Under the pieces are notes generated by a model, which ran no database searches, was not told the origin of the DNA, and was given only the letters and a program-made list of their open reading frames with translations. From assembly GCA_019118275.1 (NCBI GenBank), contig DWZH01000128.1, forward strand, positions 1-41,629: DNA of 41,629 nucleotides, given 5' to 3'. A program made the position numbers and the translations under genes. Below, in pieces: positions 1 to 9,486 of the stretch. Within the stretch, counting starts at the first letter, position 1. Every line of letters starts with the position of its first letter. This stretch comes from Candidatus Brachybacterium merdavium (GTDB lineage Bacteria > Actinomycetota > Actinomycetes > Actinomycetales > Dermabacteraceae).

Positions 1-2792
1 AGGGTGTTGGCGTTGGCGATGTCCAGCCCGGTCTCGACGATCGTGGTGCACACCAGCACGTCGAAGTCCCGCTCCCAGAAGTCGATGATGACCCTCTCCA
101 GCTGGGCCTCGTTCATCTTGCCGTGGGCGACCTGCACTCGCGCGTCGGGCACCAGCTCACGCAGGTGGGCGGCCACCCGGTCGATGTCCTCGACCCGGTT
201 GTGGATGTAGAACACCTGCCCCTCGCGCAGCAGCTCGCGGCGGATCGCGGCGGTGATCTGTTTGTCCTCCTGGGCTCCGACATAGGTCAGCACCGGGTGG
301 CGCTCCTCGGGAGGGGTGGACAGGATCGACATCTCCCGGATGCCGGTGACGGCCATCTCCAGGGTGCGCGGGATCGGGGTCGCGGACATGGCCAGCACGT
401 CCACGTCGGTGCGCAGGGCCTTGAGGGTCTCCTTGTGCTCGACGCCGAAGCGCTGCTCCTCGTCGATGATCAGCAGTCCCAGGTCCTTGAAGCGCACATT
501 GCCGGTGAGCAGACGGTGGGTGCCGATGACCACGTCGACGCTGCCGTCACGCAGGCCCTCGATGGTCCGCTCGGAGTCGGCCGGGGACTGGAAGCGCGAC
601 AGGCCCCGCACGGTCACCGGGAAGCCGGTGTACCGCTCGGTGAACGTCTCCAGATGCTGCTGCGCGAGCAGCGTGGTCGGTGCGATCAGGGCCACCTGCT
701 TGCCGTCCTGGACCGCCTTGAACGCCGCGCGCACGGCGACCTCGGTCTTGCCGTAGCCGACGTCGCCCAGGATCAGCCGGTCCATGGGGACCGTCTTCTC
801 CATATCTGCCTTGACGTCGTCGATGGTGGACATCTGGTCCGGGGTCTCGACGAATTCGAAGGAGTCCTCGAGCTCGCGCTGCCACGGGGTGTCGGGCCCG
901 AAGGCGTGCCCGGGTGCGGTCTGGCGGGCGGAGTACAGGCGCACCAGCTCGTCGGCGATCTCGCGGATGGCCTTGCGCGCCTTGGACTTGGTCTTGGCCC
1001 AGTCGCTGCCACCCATCCGGTTGACGGAGGGCTCTTCGCCCCCGACGTACTTGGTGACCTGGTCGAGCTGGTCGCTGGGCACGTACAGGCGATCGCCCGG
1101 CTGGCCCTTCTTCGACGGGGCGTACTCGATGACCAGGTACTCGCGGGTGGTGCGCTTGGCGCCGGTGCCTACGGTGCGGCTGGTCATCTCCACGAAGCGG
1201 CCCACCCCGTGGTGGGCGTGGACGACGTGGTCGCCGGGCCGCAGCTGCAGGGGGTCGACGACGTTGCGGCGACGGGACGGGATCCTCCGCTCCTCGCTGC
1301 GGCGGGCCCCGGACTTGCCGGTCAGGTCCCGCTCGCTGACGAGGACCAGCTTGGCGTCCTCGTCGATCAGGCCCTCGGCGAAGGGGCCGACGGTGACCAC
1401 GGCCTCGCCGGGAGCGACCGGGTCCTCGAGCTGCGGCGCGTAGACGGCCGGCAGCCCCTCGGCGCGCAGATTCTCGGTGGCGTGGCGGGCACCGCCCGGT
1501 CCCACCATGGTGGCGATGATGGACCAGCCGTCCTTGCGGCGCTGTTCGAGGTCCTTCGCGGCGTCACCGGGGCGACCCGAGTAGCCGGGGTGGGTGGTGG
1601 ACCTCGCGGTGACGTCGACATCGGTGTCCAGGCCGAAGCCGGACAGGGTGACCCAGGGGCGGCCGCCGGCGCGCGCGTGGCCCTTGGCCTCCGACAGCGG
1701 CACGAAGCTGGCGGCCCCGACGTCGATGGGCAGTCCCCCGCCGGCGGCGGCGCTGGACCAGGCGGCCGCGAGGAACTCATCGGTGGTGGCCACCAGCTCC
1801 TCGGCGCGGGCACGGACCTTCTCCGGGTCCAGGATCAGGAACCGGCTGCCGGCCGGGAGCACATCGGCGACCTGCTCCATCTCCTCCACCAGGACGGGGC
1901 TGAGGGATTCCATGCCCTCGGCGGCGGTGCCGTCAGCGATGCGCAGCAGCAGATCGCGCACCCCGGGCAGCTCCTCGGCCATCGCCCGGGCCCGCTCCCG
2001 CACCTGGGGGGTCAGCAGGATCTCCCGGCAGGGCGGGGCGTCCAGGCCACCCTCGACCGCTTCCAGGGAGCGCTGGTCGGCCACCGAGAAGTAGCTGACT
2101 TCGTCGATCTCGTCACCGAACAGGTCCACGCGCACCGGGTGCGGCTCGGTGGGCGGGAAGACGTCCAGGATCCCACCCCGGACCGCGAACTCACCGCGCC
2201 TCTCGACCATGTCCACGCGGGCATAGGCGGCATCGACGAGGTCGCGCACCAGGTCGTCGAGCGGGTAGTCGTCGCCGACGGCGGCGCGCACGGGCCGCAG
2301 GTCCCCGAGCCCGGTGGCGATCGGCTGCAGCAGGGAGCGCACCGGCATCAGCAGCACGTGCACCGGCTGTTCGGTGTCCGGATGGGCGATGCGGCGCAGG
2401 GTGGACAGGCGCCGGGCGACCGTATCGGCTCGCGGGGACAGCCGCTCATGGGGCAGGGTCTCCCAGGCGGGCAGCTCGGCGAGATGGTCGGTGCCGACGG
2501 TGGCCGACAGCACGGCCCGCACGTCCTCGGCGGCGCGGGTGGTGGGGGTGATGACCACCAGCGGGGACTCGGCGGTGGCCTGGCGGGCGAGATCGGCGAC
2601 GGCGAGGGGGAACAGGGCGGTGGGGGCGACGACGCTGCCTCCCTCACCGGTCTCCGCCCCCTCGTCCATCAGGGTACGGACGGCGGTGAGGTCGCCGGCG
2701 GAGGCGAACTGGTCGAGCAGCGCCGCCAGGGGCGCCGTGGTCTGCGGGGTCTCGGCCGTGGGGTCGGCGGTGCGTGCGGAGATGGTGCTCAT
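1..2792 (-). CDS. mfd: Transcription-repair coupling factor Mfd (3' end outside window)
   Basis: Mfd is a DNA translocase that removes RNA polymerase stalled at lesions and recruits UvrA. The gene starts at ATG 2792 and about 930 codons lie in the window; the C-terminal end runs off the left edge. The UvrB-like N-terminal part comes first, then a CarD/RID-like RNA polymerase interaction segment around residues 500-600 ([10 protein letters not shown]). The helicase motor follows, with Walker [12 protein letters not shown] near residue 675, [11 protein letters not shown] near residue 775 and [12 protein letters not shown] after it. The last visible motif is [15 protein letters not shown]. The start codon overlaps the pth stop in an ATGA, so translation is probably coupled to pth. 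In M. tuberculosis mfd lies close to pth and glmU but not, as I recall, in this operon arrangement. Confidence 0.97.
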   Translation of the reverse strand, partial: MSTISARTADPTAETPQTTAPLAALLDQFASAGDLTAVRTLMDEGAETGEGGSVVAPTALFPLAVADLARQATAESPLVVITPTTRAAEDVRAVLSATVGTDHLAELPAWETLPHERLSPRADTVARRLSTLRRIAHPDTEQPVHVLLMPVRSLLQPIATGLGDLRPVRAAVGDDYPLDDLVRDLVDAAYARVDMVERRGEFAVRGGILDVFPPTEPHPVRVDLFGDEIDEVSYFSVADQRSLEAVEGGLDAPPCREILLTPQVRERARAMAEELPGVRDLLLRIADGTAAEGMESLSPVLVEEMEQVADVLPAGSRFLILDPEKVRARAEELVATTDEFLAAAWSSAAAGGGLPIDVGAASFVPLSEAKGHARAGGRPWVTLSGFGLDTDVDVTARSTTHPGYSGRPGDAAKDLEQRRKDGWSIIATMVGPGGARHATENLRAEGLPAVYAPQLEDPVAPGEAVVTVGPFAEGLIDEDAKLVLVSERDLTGKSGARRSEERRIPSRRRNVVDPLQLRPGDHVVHAHHGVGRFVEMTSRTVGTGAKRTTREYLVIEYAPSKKGQPGDRLYVPSDQLDQVTKYVGGEEPSVNRMGGSDWAKTKSKARKAIREIADELVRLYSARQTAPGHAFGPDTPWQRELEDSFEFVETPDQMSTIDDVKADMEKTVPMDRLILGDVGYGKTEVAVRAAFKAVQDGKQVALIAPTTLLAQQHLETFTERYTGFPVTVRGLSRFQSPADSERTIEGLRDGSVDVVIGTHRLLTGNVRFKDLGLLIIDEEQRFGVEHKETLKALRTDVDVLAMSATPIPRTLEMAVTGIREMSILSTPPEERHPVLTYVGAQEDKQITAAIRRELLREGQVFYIHNRVEDIDRVAAHLRELVPDARVQVAHGKMNEAQLERVIIDFWERDFDVLVCTTIVETGLDIANANT

Positions 2793-3397
2793 CGGGCCTC
2801 TTGGGAATGGTAGCGCTGCTGGGCGATGGTCAGGCCCTCCAGGATCAGGGCCTGGGTCGCGTCGGCGGCGTCGGAGATCAGCAGGTCGAGCGCTCTGCGC
2901 TCGGTGGAGTTGAAGGGCGCCAGCACGTGGTCGGCGGTGTCGCCGCGACCGGGCGGTCGGCCCACTCCGACCCGCACCCGCAGGTAGTCCTTGGTGCCCA
3001 GGGCCCTGGTGATGTCGCGCAGACCGTTGTGTCCGCCCTCGCCGCCACCGAGCTTGAGCCGCACGGTGTCGAAGGGGATGTCGACCTCGTCATGGATCAC
3101 CACGATCCGCTCCGGGGGGATGTCGTAGTACTTCGCGAGCGCCGCGACCGGTCCGCCGGAGACGTTCATGAAAGTGGTGGGCTTGGCCAGGATCATGCGC
3201 TCATCCGCGCCCGGGACCCCGATCCTGCCCTCGACGAGCACGGCCTGAGCGCGCCGGGCGGCGCCGAAGCGGGAGGAGCCCGCGATGTGGTCGGCGACCA
3301 TCTGGCCGATGTTGTGGCGAGTGGCGGCGTACCGGGGCCCGGGATTGCCCAGCCCCACGACGAGGTGGGCACCGGGGCGGCGGTCCGTCTGACTCAT
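2789..3397 (-). CDS. pth: Peptidyl-tRNA hydrolase
   Basis: This 202-residue cytosolic enzyme releases tRNA from peptidyl-tRNA that drops off the ribosome. The family core is intact: [15 protein letters not shown] with catalytic His28, the [10 protein letters not shown] segment at residues 72-81, HDEVD with the conserved Asp103, and [10 protein letters not shown]. The ATG at 3397 is preceded by GAGGAG at good spacing, which supports this start. Length is normal for the family. It lies 223 bp downstream of rplY and overlaps mfd by 4 nt. The rplY-pth pairing is a common actinobacterial arrangement that links ribosome and peptidyl-tRNA maintenance. Confidence 0.97.
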   Translation of the reverse strand: MSQTDRRPGAHLVVGLGNPGPRYAATRHNIGQMVADHIAGSSRFGAARRAQAVLVEGRIGVPGADERMILAKPTTFMNVSGGPVAALAKYYDIPPERIVVIHDEVDIPFDTVRLKLGGGEGGHNGLRDITRALGTKDYLRVRVGVGRPPGRGDTADHVLAPFNSTERRALDLLISDAADATQALILEGLTIAQQRYHSQEAR

Positions 3398-3502
3398 TGA
3401 CAGCTCCTCGACTCCTCGACGCGGCGCGGTGGGCGGCCTCTGGCGTGCTGCCGGGCGCGCCCCGGGGCCCGCTCCGGAGATCGGGCGGCCCCGGCAACGG
3501 TA

Positions 3503-3533
3503 CCGGGGCGCCGCGCACTGCGCGACGCCCCGG
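3503..3533 (-). terminator. Strong hairpin between rplY and pth
   Basis: A 14-bp stem (arms 3503-3516 and 3520-3533) closes on a 3-nt ACT loop. The single imperfect pair (C3511/A3525) becomes a G-U pair in RNA made from the minus strand, the direction in which rplY and pth are read. There is no T tract, so it may attenuate rather than fully terminate rplY transcription. Confidence 0.5.
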
Positions 3534-3620
3534 ACGGCTGGTGTGAGGAATCGAGCGCTCAGGGGCCGAGCGGCCCGCAGACGAGACCACGGGCAGACCG
3601 GCCGGCTGGGCTCAGCAGGC

Positions 3621-4241
3621 TCACTCCTCCTCGGAGGGGGCTTCCTCGGGCTCCTCGGCGCTGACGTCCTCGCCCTCGTCCTCCTCGTCCTCCGGCTCCT
3701 CCTCGATGCGCGGCACAGCCACGCTGGCGACCAGGATCTCGGGGTCGGTGACCAGCTCGGTCCCCTCCGGGAGGGTCACGTCACCGGCGAACAGCTGGTA
3801 GCCGTCCTCGGTCTCGTCGACGTCGATCTCGATCTGCTCGGGCACGTTGAGAGCGTCGACCAGGAGGGTGAGCTCCTGGAGGTCGACGAAGGCGACCGCC
3901 GGGGCGACGGGCTCGCCCTCCACGATGACCGGGATGTCGACCTCGACCTTCTCGCCCTTGCGGACGATGATCAGGTCGAGGTGGGTCAGGGTGCGCTTGA
4001 GGGGGTGGCGCTGGATGTCCTTGATCAGGGCCAGATGTTCGGTGCCGTCGGAGATCTTCAGCGACAGCAGCGCGTTGGGGTTGCGGGCGGCCAGCGCGAT
4101 GTCATGGCCGGGCAGCTCCAGGTGGACGGGGTCGTTGCCGTGCTCGTACAGGACGGCGGGGACCTTGCCCCCGGCACGGATACGGCGGGCGGCGCCCTTG
4201 CCGAACTCCTGGCGCAGTTCGACGTTCAGCTTCTCGGCCAT
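3621..4241 (-). CDS. rplY: 50S ribosomal protein L25 / general stress protein Ctc
   Basis: L25 binds 5S rRNA in the large subunit; this is the long CTC form of 206 residues with an N-terminal L25 domain and a beta-rich C-terminal TL5 domain. The start is ATG 4241 (MAEKLNVELRQEFGKGAARR), preceded by GAGGAG at 7-nt spacing. A longer reading frame extends upstream but has no family similarity. Motifs typical of the family are KVPAVLYEHG and THLDLI. The last 30 or so residues are very acidic (EEEPEDEEDEGED) and probably disordered. A leader of roughly 130 nt would separate it from the best upstream TAATCT box near 4380-4375, which leaves room for leader control, although no known motif is visible. 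Confidence 0.96.
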   Translation of the reverse strand: MAEKLNVELRQEFGKGAARRIRAGGKVPAVLYEHGNDPVHLELPGHDIALAARNPNALLSLKISDGTEHLALIKDIQRHPLKRTLTHLDLIIVRKGEKVEVDIPVIVEGEPVAPAVAFVDLQELTLLVDALNVPEQIEIDVDETEDGYQLFAGDVTLPEGTELVTDPEILVASVAVPRIEEEPEDEEDEGEDVSAEEPEEAPSEEE

Positions 4242-4653
4242 GCGATGCTCCTCGTGGTGGTGACTCGCTCGACGGTGAGCGACGCCACGGCATCCGGGGC
4301 CAGGGCCTCGCAGATCCGCACCGCGTCGATCACGGAGCAGGCGGAGCCCGCTCCCTCGCCGAAGTGACCCGCTGAGATTAGCACGTCTGACCCCTGGCGG
4401 GCACCCGGGGTGAGCGGCCTCTCCCGGAGCACGCGGCCCGGGGCCGGCGGACCGCTGCGTCCTCGTGGCCCCGGCTCCTGAGCGCGCCGCTCCCACCCGG
4501 TCCCCCCCCACGCCGGGACCTACGTCCCTGCAGGTCATGGCGATTTATTGGTGACTTTCGTCCCCGCTTCCGGAGGTGGGTGCTCTCTATTCTGGTCTTG
4601 TCAGTCGCACACGAATCGACTCCACGGGTCGACCTCCTGAAGGGACTCTCCCC
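4242..4653. other. Intergenic region between divergent rplY and DoxX-type gene
   Basis: No coding region was found in these 412 bp. They should hold the promoters of rplY (minus) and the DoxX-type gene (plus). A TATTCT box at 4588-4593 may serve the plus-strand gene, and a TAATCT box on the minus strand at 4380-4375 may serve rplY. The short inverted repeat GGGAC-CTAC-GTCCC lies just before 4530. No riboswitch was recognised. Confidence 0.5.
4588..4593 (+). promoter_or_regulatory. Possible -10 box for DoxX-type gene
   Basis: TATTCT lies 60 nt before the ATG at 4654, in an AT-richer patch. No convincing -35 is visible at 16-18 nt upstream. The mRNA would carry a leader of about 50 nt with a ribosome site. 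Confidence 0.35.
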
Positions 4654-5202
4654 ATGACCGCCACCACCCCCACCACCACCGCCGCCCCCGCCACCGGGCA
4701 GGGTGCCGGCCCCCGGGCCTGGGGCTTCACGCTGCTCGGTCTGGTCCGCATCTTCATCGGCTTCTATTTCCTGTGGGCCTTCGCCGACAAGCTGCTGGGC
4801 CTGGGGTTCTCGACACCGAAGGAGGGCGCCTGGATCAACGGTGGCTCTCCCACCACCGGCTTCCTCGGGGGATCGATCGAGGGAGGCAATCCCTTCGCCG
4901 GCATCTGGCAGTTCTTCATCGACCTGAACCCGATCACCGACATCCTGTTCATGGCGGGCCTGCTCGGCATCGGCGTCGCCTTCCTGCTGGGCATCGGCAC
5001 CCGGATCGGGGCGGTCTCCGGCTTCGCGATGTACATGCTCATGTACCTGGCCGCGTTCCCGCTGGTCACCAATCCGATCCTGGACGACCACGTGATCATC
5101 GGCGTGCTCATGCTCGCGATGGCCGGTCTCGCCGCCGGTGACCACCTGGGTCTGGGCGTACAGTGGCGGAAGCTCGTGAAGGGCAATGCCATCCTGATCT
5201 GA
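4654..5202 (+). CDS. DoxX-family integral membrane protein
   Basis: The 182-residue protein has a Thr/Pro/Ala-rich N-terminus followed by four hydrophobic segments: FTLLGLVRIFIGFYFLWAFA, DILFMAGLLGIGVAFLLGIG, VSGFAMYMLMYLAAF and HVIIGVLMLAMAGLAAG. This layout and the GxxLLLGxGTR-like turn fit the DoxX/TQO-like membrane family, whose members act in redox or sulfur chemistry at the membrane. The exact role here is not shown. ATG 4654 is preferred over the upstream in-frame GTG 4576 because AAGGGA precedes it and the upstream residues are not conserved-looking. It stands alone, divergent from rplY and convergent with prs. Confidence 0.8.
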   Translation: MTATTPTTTAAPATGQGAGPRAWGFTLLGLVRIFIGFYFLWAFADKLLGLGFSTPKEGAWINGGSPTTGFLGGSIEGGNPFAGIWQFFIDLNPITDILFMAGLLGIGVAFLLGIGTRIGAVSGFAMYMLMYLAAFPLVTNPILDDHVIIGVLMLAMAGLAAGDHLGLGVQWRKLVKGNAILI

Positions 5203-5234
5203 GCTGATCTAACCTGATCCGCGCCATCTCGTAC

Positions 5235-5275
5235 GCGGCAGGGCCCGCATCCACTCCGGATGCGGGCCCTGCCGC
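5235..5275. terminator. Bidirectional terminator between DoxX-type gene and prs
   Basis: An 18-bp perfect stem (5235-5252 and 5258-5275) with a 5-nt loop lies between the convergent gene ends at 5202 and 5299. It is the longest perfect hairpin I noticed in the window. Confidence 0.85.
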
Positions 5276-5298
5276 TGTCCTCTGCGGTAGGCCTGGAC

Positions 5299-6279
5299 TC
5301 AGACCTCACCGTCGAACAGGCTCGTGACCGAGCCGTCGTCGAAGACGGCACGGATGGCGCGGGCCAGCAGCGGAGCGATCGACAGCTGGGTGAGGCGCTC
5401 GAACTGCTTCTCCGGTGGGATCGGCAGGGTGTTGGTGCACACCACTTCGCGCACCGAGCTGGCTTTCAGACGTTCTGTGGCCGGGTCCGACAGGATCGGG
5501 TGCGTGGTGGCGATGACCACCGAGGCGGCTCCGTCGGCCAGCAGCGCATCCGAGGCCTGCACGATGGTGCCGGCGGTGTCGATCATGTCGTCGACCAGGA
5601 TGCAGGTCTTCCCGGTGACCTCGCCGATCACCCGCTTGGCGATGGCCTGGTTGGGACGATTCGGGTCGCGGGACTTGTGGATGAACGACAGGCTCACCCC
5701 GCCCAGCCGCTTGGCCCATTGCTCGGCCACCCGGATGCGGCCGGCGTCAGGGGAGACCACGGCCAGGTCCTCGTGGTCGTACTTGGCGGCGACGTAGTCC
5801 GCCAGGATCGGCAGCGCCATCAGGTGGTCGACGGGCTTGGCGAAGTACCCCTGGACCTGGGGAGCATGCAGGTCCACGGAGATCATGCGGTCGACCCCGG
5901 CCGTCTCGTACAGGTCGGCGACCAGCCGGGCGGAGATCGGCTCGCGGCCGCGATGCTTCTTGTCCTGCCGGGCATAGGGGAAGCTCGGGGCGATCGCCGT
6001 GATGCGCTTGGCCGAGGCGCGCTTGAGCGCATCGATCATGATCAGGTTCTCCATCAACCAGGTGTTGATGGGCGCGGGGTGGGACTGCAGCAGGAAGGCG
6101 TCGGTGCCGCGCACGGACTCGCCGTAGCGCACGTAGATCTCCCCATTGGCGAAGTCCCAGGCGTCCATGGGCAGCACCTCGACACCGAGCTCCTCGGAGA
6201 CCTCCTGCGCCAGCACGGGATGGGCCCGTCCGCTGGCGAGCACCAGTCGCTTCTCCCCGGTGGTGACGATTCCGCTCAT
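5299..6279 (-). CDS. prs: Ribose-phosphate pyrophosphokinase
   Basis: Prs makes 5-phosphoribosyl 1-diphosphate from ribose 5-phosphate and ATP for nucleotide, His and Trp synthesis. In actinobacteria it also feeds cell-wall arabinan precursors where these exist. The 326-residue protein has the class I features: FANGEIYVRYGESVRG, the flexible-loop region YARQDKKHRGREPISARLVADL, the metal site SVDLHAPQVQGYF and the PRPP loop ILVDDMIDTAGT. Its ATG overlaps the glmU stop by 4 nt (ATGA), so it is the second gene of a glmU-prs unit. This arrangement is conserved in actinobacteria. Confidence 0.97.
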   Translation of the reverse strand: MSGIVTTGEKRLVLASGRAHPVLAQEVSEELGVEVLPMDAWDFANGEIYVRYGESVRGTDAFLLQSHPAPINTWLMENLIMIDALKRASAKRITAIAPSFPYARQDKKHRGREPISARLVADLYETAGVDRMISVDLHAPQVQGYFAKPVDHLMALPILADYVAAKYDHEDLAVVSPDAGRIRVAEQWAKRLGGVSLSFIHKSRDPNRPNQAIAKRVIGEVTGKTCILVDDMIDTAGTIVQASDALLADGAASVVIATTHPILSDPATERLKASSVREVVCTNTLPIPPEKQFERLTQLSIAPLLARAIRAVFDDGSVTSLFDGEV

Positions 6280-7769
6280 CGCTGCTCGCGCTCCTTGTGA
6301 TCCTCGGCGGCTGGTGATGCAGATACGGCGTCTTCGGTGTCACCGTCAGGGCCGAGTGCGGCACGCGCGGCCCCCTCGGCCGCGGTCCCCGCGCGGCGTC
6401 GCAGGGTCCATCCTTCCACGTTCCGCTGGGAGACGGCGCTGACCGCCAGGGCGCCCGGCGGCACATCCTTGCGCACCACCGTCCCGGCTCCGGTCGCCGA
6501 ACCGTCACCGAGGGTCACAGGAGCCACGAGCACGCTGTCGGAGCCCACCCGAACCTGCTTGCCGACCGTGGTGCGATGCTTGTCGACCCCGTCGTAGTTC
6601 GCGAAGATCGTGGCGGCCCCGATGTTGGCGCCCTCCCCGATCTCGGCATCGCCCACGTAGCTCAGGTGGGGAACCTTTGCGTCCTCGCCGATCTGGGCGT
6701 TCTTGGTCTCCACGAAGCCGCCGATCTTGCCGCCCTTCCCGAGCACCGTGCCCGCCCGCAGATAGGAGAAAGGGCCGACGGAGGCTCCCGGCCCGATCAT
6801 CGCCAGCAGCGTCTGTGAGCGCATCACCTCGGCGCCGGCCCCCACCTCGGTGTCGCGCAGGGTGGCGTCCGGGCCGATCACCGCCTCGTCGCCGATGTCG
6901 GTCGCGCCATGCAGCTGGACCCCGGGCAGGATGGTCGCGTCCTGACCGATCGAGACGTCGGCGTCGATCCAGGTGGTGGAGGGGTCGACGATGGTGACCC
7001 CGGCGCGCATGTGACGCTCCAGGATGCGCCGGTTCATCTCGGCGCCGAGCTGCGCCAGCTGGACCCGGTCATTGACGCCCTCGACCATCATCACGTCGGA
7101 GGTGACCATCGCGCGCACCGGGCGCCCGTCGGCCCTGGCGATGGACAGCACGTCGGTGAGGTACATCTCGCCCTGCGCGTTGTCGGTCCCGAGGCGCTCC
7201 AGCGCACCGCGCAGCACCTCCAGGTCGAAGGCGTAGATGCCCGAGTTGATCTCGTCGATCCCCCGCTGGTCCTCGGTGGCGTCCTTGTGCTCCACGATGC
7301 CCTCGACCTCGGTGCCGTCGGCGCTGCGCAGGATCCGGCCGTAGCCGGTGGGATCCGGGACCCGCGCGGTCAGCACGGTGACCGCCGCGGCGGCCTCCTC
7401 GTGGCCGGCCACCAGGCGGCGCAGGGTCTGGGGGTCCAGCAACGGCACGTCACCATAGGTGACCAGGACCGTGCCGGAGGTGGCCGTGACCTCGTCGAGG
7501 CCGCACTGGACGGCGCGTCCGGTGCCGGGGATCTCGTCCTGGTCGGCGATGGCGACCTCGGGCGCGTGATCGGTCAGGTGCTGGGCGACCCGCTCGCGCT
7601 CGTGCCGCAGCACCACCACCAGCTCGGAGGGGCTGGTCCCCTCGGCGGCGGTGACCGCATGCACCAGCAGCGACCGGCCGCCGATGGAGTGGAGGACCTT
7701 GGGGGTGCGGGACTTCATGCGTGTCCCGGCGCCGGCGGCCAGAACGATGACGGCGGCAGGTGATTCCAC
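6276..7769 (-). CDS. glmU: Bifunctional UDP-GlcNAc pyrophosphorylase / glucosamine-1-phosphate acetyltransferase
   Basis: GlmU makes UDP-GlcNAc for peptidoglycan in two steps. The N-terminal uridylyltransferase domain carries LAAGAGTRMKSRTPKVLH near residues 9-26 and the metal-site TYGDVPLL. The C-terminal left-handed beta-helix acetyltransferase carries hexapeptide repeats, YLRAGTVLGKGGKIGGFVETK and ANYDGVDKHRT. Start choice: GTG 7769, giving (M)ESPAAVIVLAAGAG, is preceded by GAGGAG at 8 nt. The open frame continues upstream to 7964 only because it reads through the tRNA-Gln gene. The product is 497 residues, normal for actinobacteria, with a disordered tail. prs follows with an ATGA overlap. 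Confidence 0.97.
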   Translation of the reverse strand: MESPAAVIVLAAGAGTRMKSRTPKVLHSIGGRSLLVHAVTAAEGTSPSELVVVLRHERERVAQHLTDHAPEVAIADQDEIPGTGRAVQCGLDEVTATSGTVLVTYGDVPLLDPQTLRRLVAGHEEAAAAVTVLTARVPDPTGYGRILRSADGTEVEGIVEHKDATEDQRGIDEINSGIYAFDLEVLRGALERLGTDNAQGEMYLTDVLSIARADGRPVRAMVTSDVMMVEGVNDRVQLAQLGAEMNRRILERHMRAGVTIVDPSTTWIDADVSIGQDATILPGVQLHGATDIGDEAVIGPDATLRDTEVGAGAEVMRSQTLLAMIGPGASVGPFSYLRAGTVLGKGGKIGGFVETKNAQIGEDAKVPHLSYVGDAEIGEGANIGAATIFANYDGVDKHRTTVGKQVRVGSDSVLVAPVTLGDGSATGAGTVVRKDVPPGALAVSAVSQRNVEGWTLRRRAGTAAEGAARAALGPDGDTEDAVSASPAAEDHKEREQR

Positions 7770-7828
7770 GTCGGCAGCTCCTCGTGGTTCGACAGTGGCG
7801 TACGGACCGGGCCGCGGTGGCGGGGTCG

Positions 7829-7900
7829 TTCCGCCATCAGGACTCGAACCTGAAACTTCAGAACCAAAATCTGAGGTGTTGCCGATTACACCATGGCGGA
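7829..7900 (-). tRNA. tRNA-Gln (anticodon TTG)
   Basis: The minus strand folds into a normal cloverleaf. The acceptor arm is TCCGCCA (from 7900) with TGGCGGA, the anticodon stem is TCAGA/TCTGA around the loop TTTTGGT (anticodon TTG, reading CAA), and the T arm contains GGTTCGAGTCC. The discriminator base is A at 7829 and CCA is not encoded. It sits immediately upstream of glmU on the same strand, as in mycobacteria. Confidence 0.96.
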
Positions 7901-8069
7901 TCCACGTCCGGCGGGCCGCCCCGATCCCCGACCTCCCGTTCAGGCGGTCGGCGGAACACGGCACCCCGGGCGCGGACCGATCCTATCGTTCACCGGCGAG
8001 GGGCAGGACCAGGTCCCGGGTGCCTGGGCGCAGCGGTGCGGGCCCGGGCGCCTGTGCGAGACTCCGGTC

Positions 8070-8717
8070 ATGGCGGTTGATGAGGCTCCCCGGGCGAGGT
8101 CCACACGCATGACCGGCCGGGAACGGCGCGAGCAGCTGGTCAGCGTGGGACGGCAGGTCTTCGCCGAGAAAGGCTACGACATGGCCAGCGTCGAGGAGAT
8201 CGCCTCCCGCGCAACGGTCTCCAAGCCGATCGTCTACGAGCACTTCGGCGGCAAGGAAGGACTGTACGCGGTGGTCGTCGACCGCGAGGTGAGCACCCTG
8301 CTGTCGGCCCTCGAGACCTCCCTGCAGGATCGGCGAGCCCATCCCCGTCTGCTGATGGAGCGGGCCGCGATGGCGTTCCTGTCCTACATCGACGAGAACG
8401 AGGACGGCTTCCGCATCCTGGTGCGCGATTCCCCCGTGTCCCCATCCGGCGGCACTTTCTCCTCGCTGCTGAGCGACGTGGCCGCCCAGGTCGAGGCGAT
8501 CCTGGCGGCGCAGCTGACGTTGCGCTCCTACTCTTCCCGCGATGCCCCGATGTATGCCCAGATGCTGGTGGGGATGGTCGCCTACACGGGGCAGTGGTGG
8601 CTGGAGACCCGCCGGCCCGCGAAGGAGGTCGTGGCCGCACGGATGGTGAACCTGTCGTGGTTCGGGCTGGGAGCCCTGGAGAAGTCGCCGCGGCTGCGCA
8701 GCGAGTCCGCATCCTGA
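8070..8717 (+). CDS. TetR-family regulator (Rv1019-like by position)
   Basis: This 215-residue regulator has an N-terminal TetR helix-turn-helix (about residues 15-60) with VEEIASRATVSKPIVYEHFGGKEGLY, and a C-terminal ligand domain ending LSWFGLGALEKSPRL. ATG 8070 (MAVDEAPRARSTRMTGRERR) is chosen over the upstream frame, which crosses the tRNA-Gln locus and lacks a promoter. There is no Shine-Dalgarno site; a weak GAGACT hexamer lies exactly 6 nt before the ATG, so a leaderless mRNA is possible. It is divergent from tRNA-Gln-glmU, the same relation as Rv1019 to glmU in M. tuberculosis. Its targets and ligand are unknown. Confidence 0.9.
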   Translation: MAVDEAPRARSTRMTGRERREQLVSVGRQVFAEKGYDMASVEEIASRATVSKPIVYEHFGGKEGLYAVVVDREVSTLLSALETSLQDRRAHPRLLMERAAMAFLSYIDENEDGFRILVRDSPVSPSGGTFSSLLSDVAAQVEAILAAQLTLRSYSSRDAPMYAQMLVGMVAYTGQWWLETRRPAKEVVAARMVNLSWFGLGALEKSPRLRSESAS

Positions 8718-8778
8718 GCACCTGAGCCAGGGGGCGTCATCGGTGCCCGCGCTGATGCCCCGACCATCGGCCGGCACC

Positions 8779-8784
8779 TAGACT
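8779..8784 (+). promoter_or_regulatory. -10 box TAGACT, leaderless start for MarR gene
   Basis: TAGACT ends 6 nt before ATG 8791, and no ribosome site is present. Transcription should begin at or next to the start codon. Confidence 0.65.
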
Positions 8785-8790
8785 TGAGCC

Positions 8791-9342
8791 ATGCATCTCA
8801 CCCCGCCCGCAGCGCAGACCCGCGAGCCCGACGCCTCCGGACGCGACGAGGTCGACCGCATCATCGAGGGCTGGGCCCGGGCCCGTGGCGACCTCGACAC
8901 CGAGCCCCTGGCGGTGTTCTCCCGCATCTTCCGCCTCGCCCGCCTGCTCGAGGCCGCCCGTCGCGAGGCCTTCTCCGGCGCCGGACTGGAGGGCTGGGAG
9001 TTCGACATGCTCTCGGCCCTCCGCCGCAGCGGTGACGATGCGCTCTCGCCCGGAGCGCTCATGCAGCAGACCCTGGTCACCAGCGGCACCATGACCACCC
9101 GGATCGACAAGCTGGTGGCGCGCTCCCTGGTCAGCAAGTCCCGCAGCCCGCACGATGGGCGGGCGGTCGAGGTGAGGCTGCGTCCCGAGGGGATCGCCCT
9201 GGTCGATGCGGCCATGGAGGCGCTGCTGACTGCCGAGCGCGACCTGCTGGAGCCGCTCGGCGAGCACGGCCGGGGCGAGCTCGCCCGCACCCTGCGCGCC
9301 CTGCTGCTGACTCTCGAGGCCGAGGACTCCGGTGGCAGCTGA
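8791..9342 (+). CDS. MarR-family transcriptional regulator
   Basis: The 183-residue protein has a winged-helix domain: a helical dimerisation stretch (VFSRIFRLARLLEAARREAF), the recognition region LSPGALMQQTLVTSGTMTTRIDKLVARSLVSK, and the wing SRSPHDGRAVEVRLRPEG with the DxR signature typical of MarR proteins. Dimer-forming helices follow at the C-terminus. The start is fixed by the -10 box 6 nt upstream. It precedes the ABC-F gene on the same strand by 144 bp, so co-transcription is possible but unproven. MarR proteins commonly sense phenolic compounds or oxidants; the ligand here is not known. Confidence 0.92.
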   Translation: MHLTPPAAQTREPDASGRDEVDRIIEGWARARGDLDTEPLAVFSRIFRLARLLEAARREAFSGAGLEGWEFDMLSALRRSGDDALSPGALMQQTLVTSGTMTTRIDKLVARSLVSKSRSPHDGRAVEVRLRPEGIALVDAAMEALLTAERDLLEPLGEHGRGELARTLRALLLTLEAEDSGGS

Positions 9343-9415
9343 GCAGGTCCCGACGCTCCGCTGAGCCCCATCCCGGCCAGGCCTGCCGCGCCTGCCGGCA
9401 CGCCGCTCCACGGAC

Positions 9416-9440
9416 CCTCTGCCCGCCACCTCTGCCCGCC
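9416..9440 (+). repeat. Tandem 12-bp repeat in pyrimidine-rich leader before ABC-F gene
   Basis: CCTCTGCCCGCC occurs twice (9416-9427 and 9429-9440), separated by one A, in a pyrimidine-rich stretch upstream of the ABC-F start. No hairpin or attenuator peptide was recognised here. Confidence 0.6.
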
Positions 9441-9486
9441 CTCCCTGCGTTGCCCCTCACCTGCTCCGACCGAAGGATCCCGCTGC

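Noticed and set aside
123-2813. 896-codon open frame on the plus strand
   Set aside because: It lies antisense to mfd. Its composition (runs of Gly, Val, Asp, Leu) is the usual shadow of high-GC coding DNA, and mfd motifs on the other strand are unambiguous.
4639-4700. Thr/Pro/Ala codon run at the start of the DoxX-type gene as a microsatellite-like phase-variable repeat
   Set aside because: The ACC-type codons are irregular and short, and no tandem unit long enough for slippage is present.
7770-7964. N-terminal extension of GlmU to 7964
   Set aside because: The extension reads through the tRNA-Gln gene, and GTG 7769 has a good ribosome site and the conserved N-terminus.
8784-9035. Overlapping ORF in another frame at the start of the MarR gene
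   Set aside because: Arg/Pro-rich shadow frame; the MarR frame carries the winged-helix signature.
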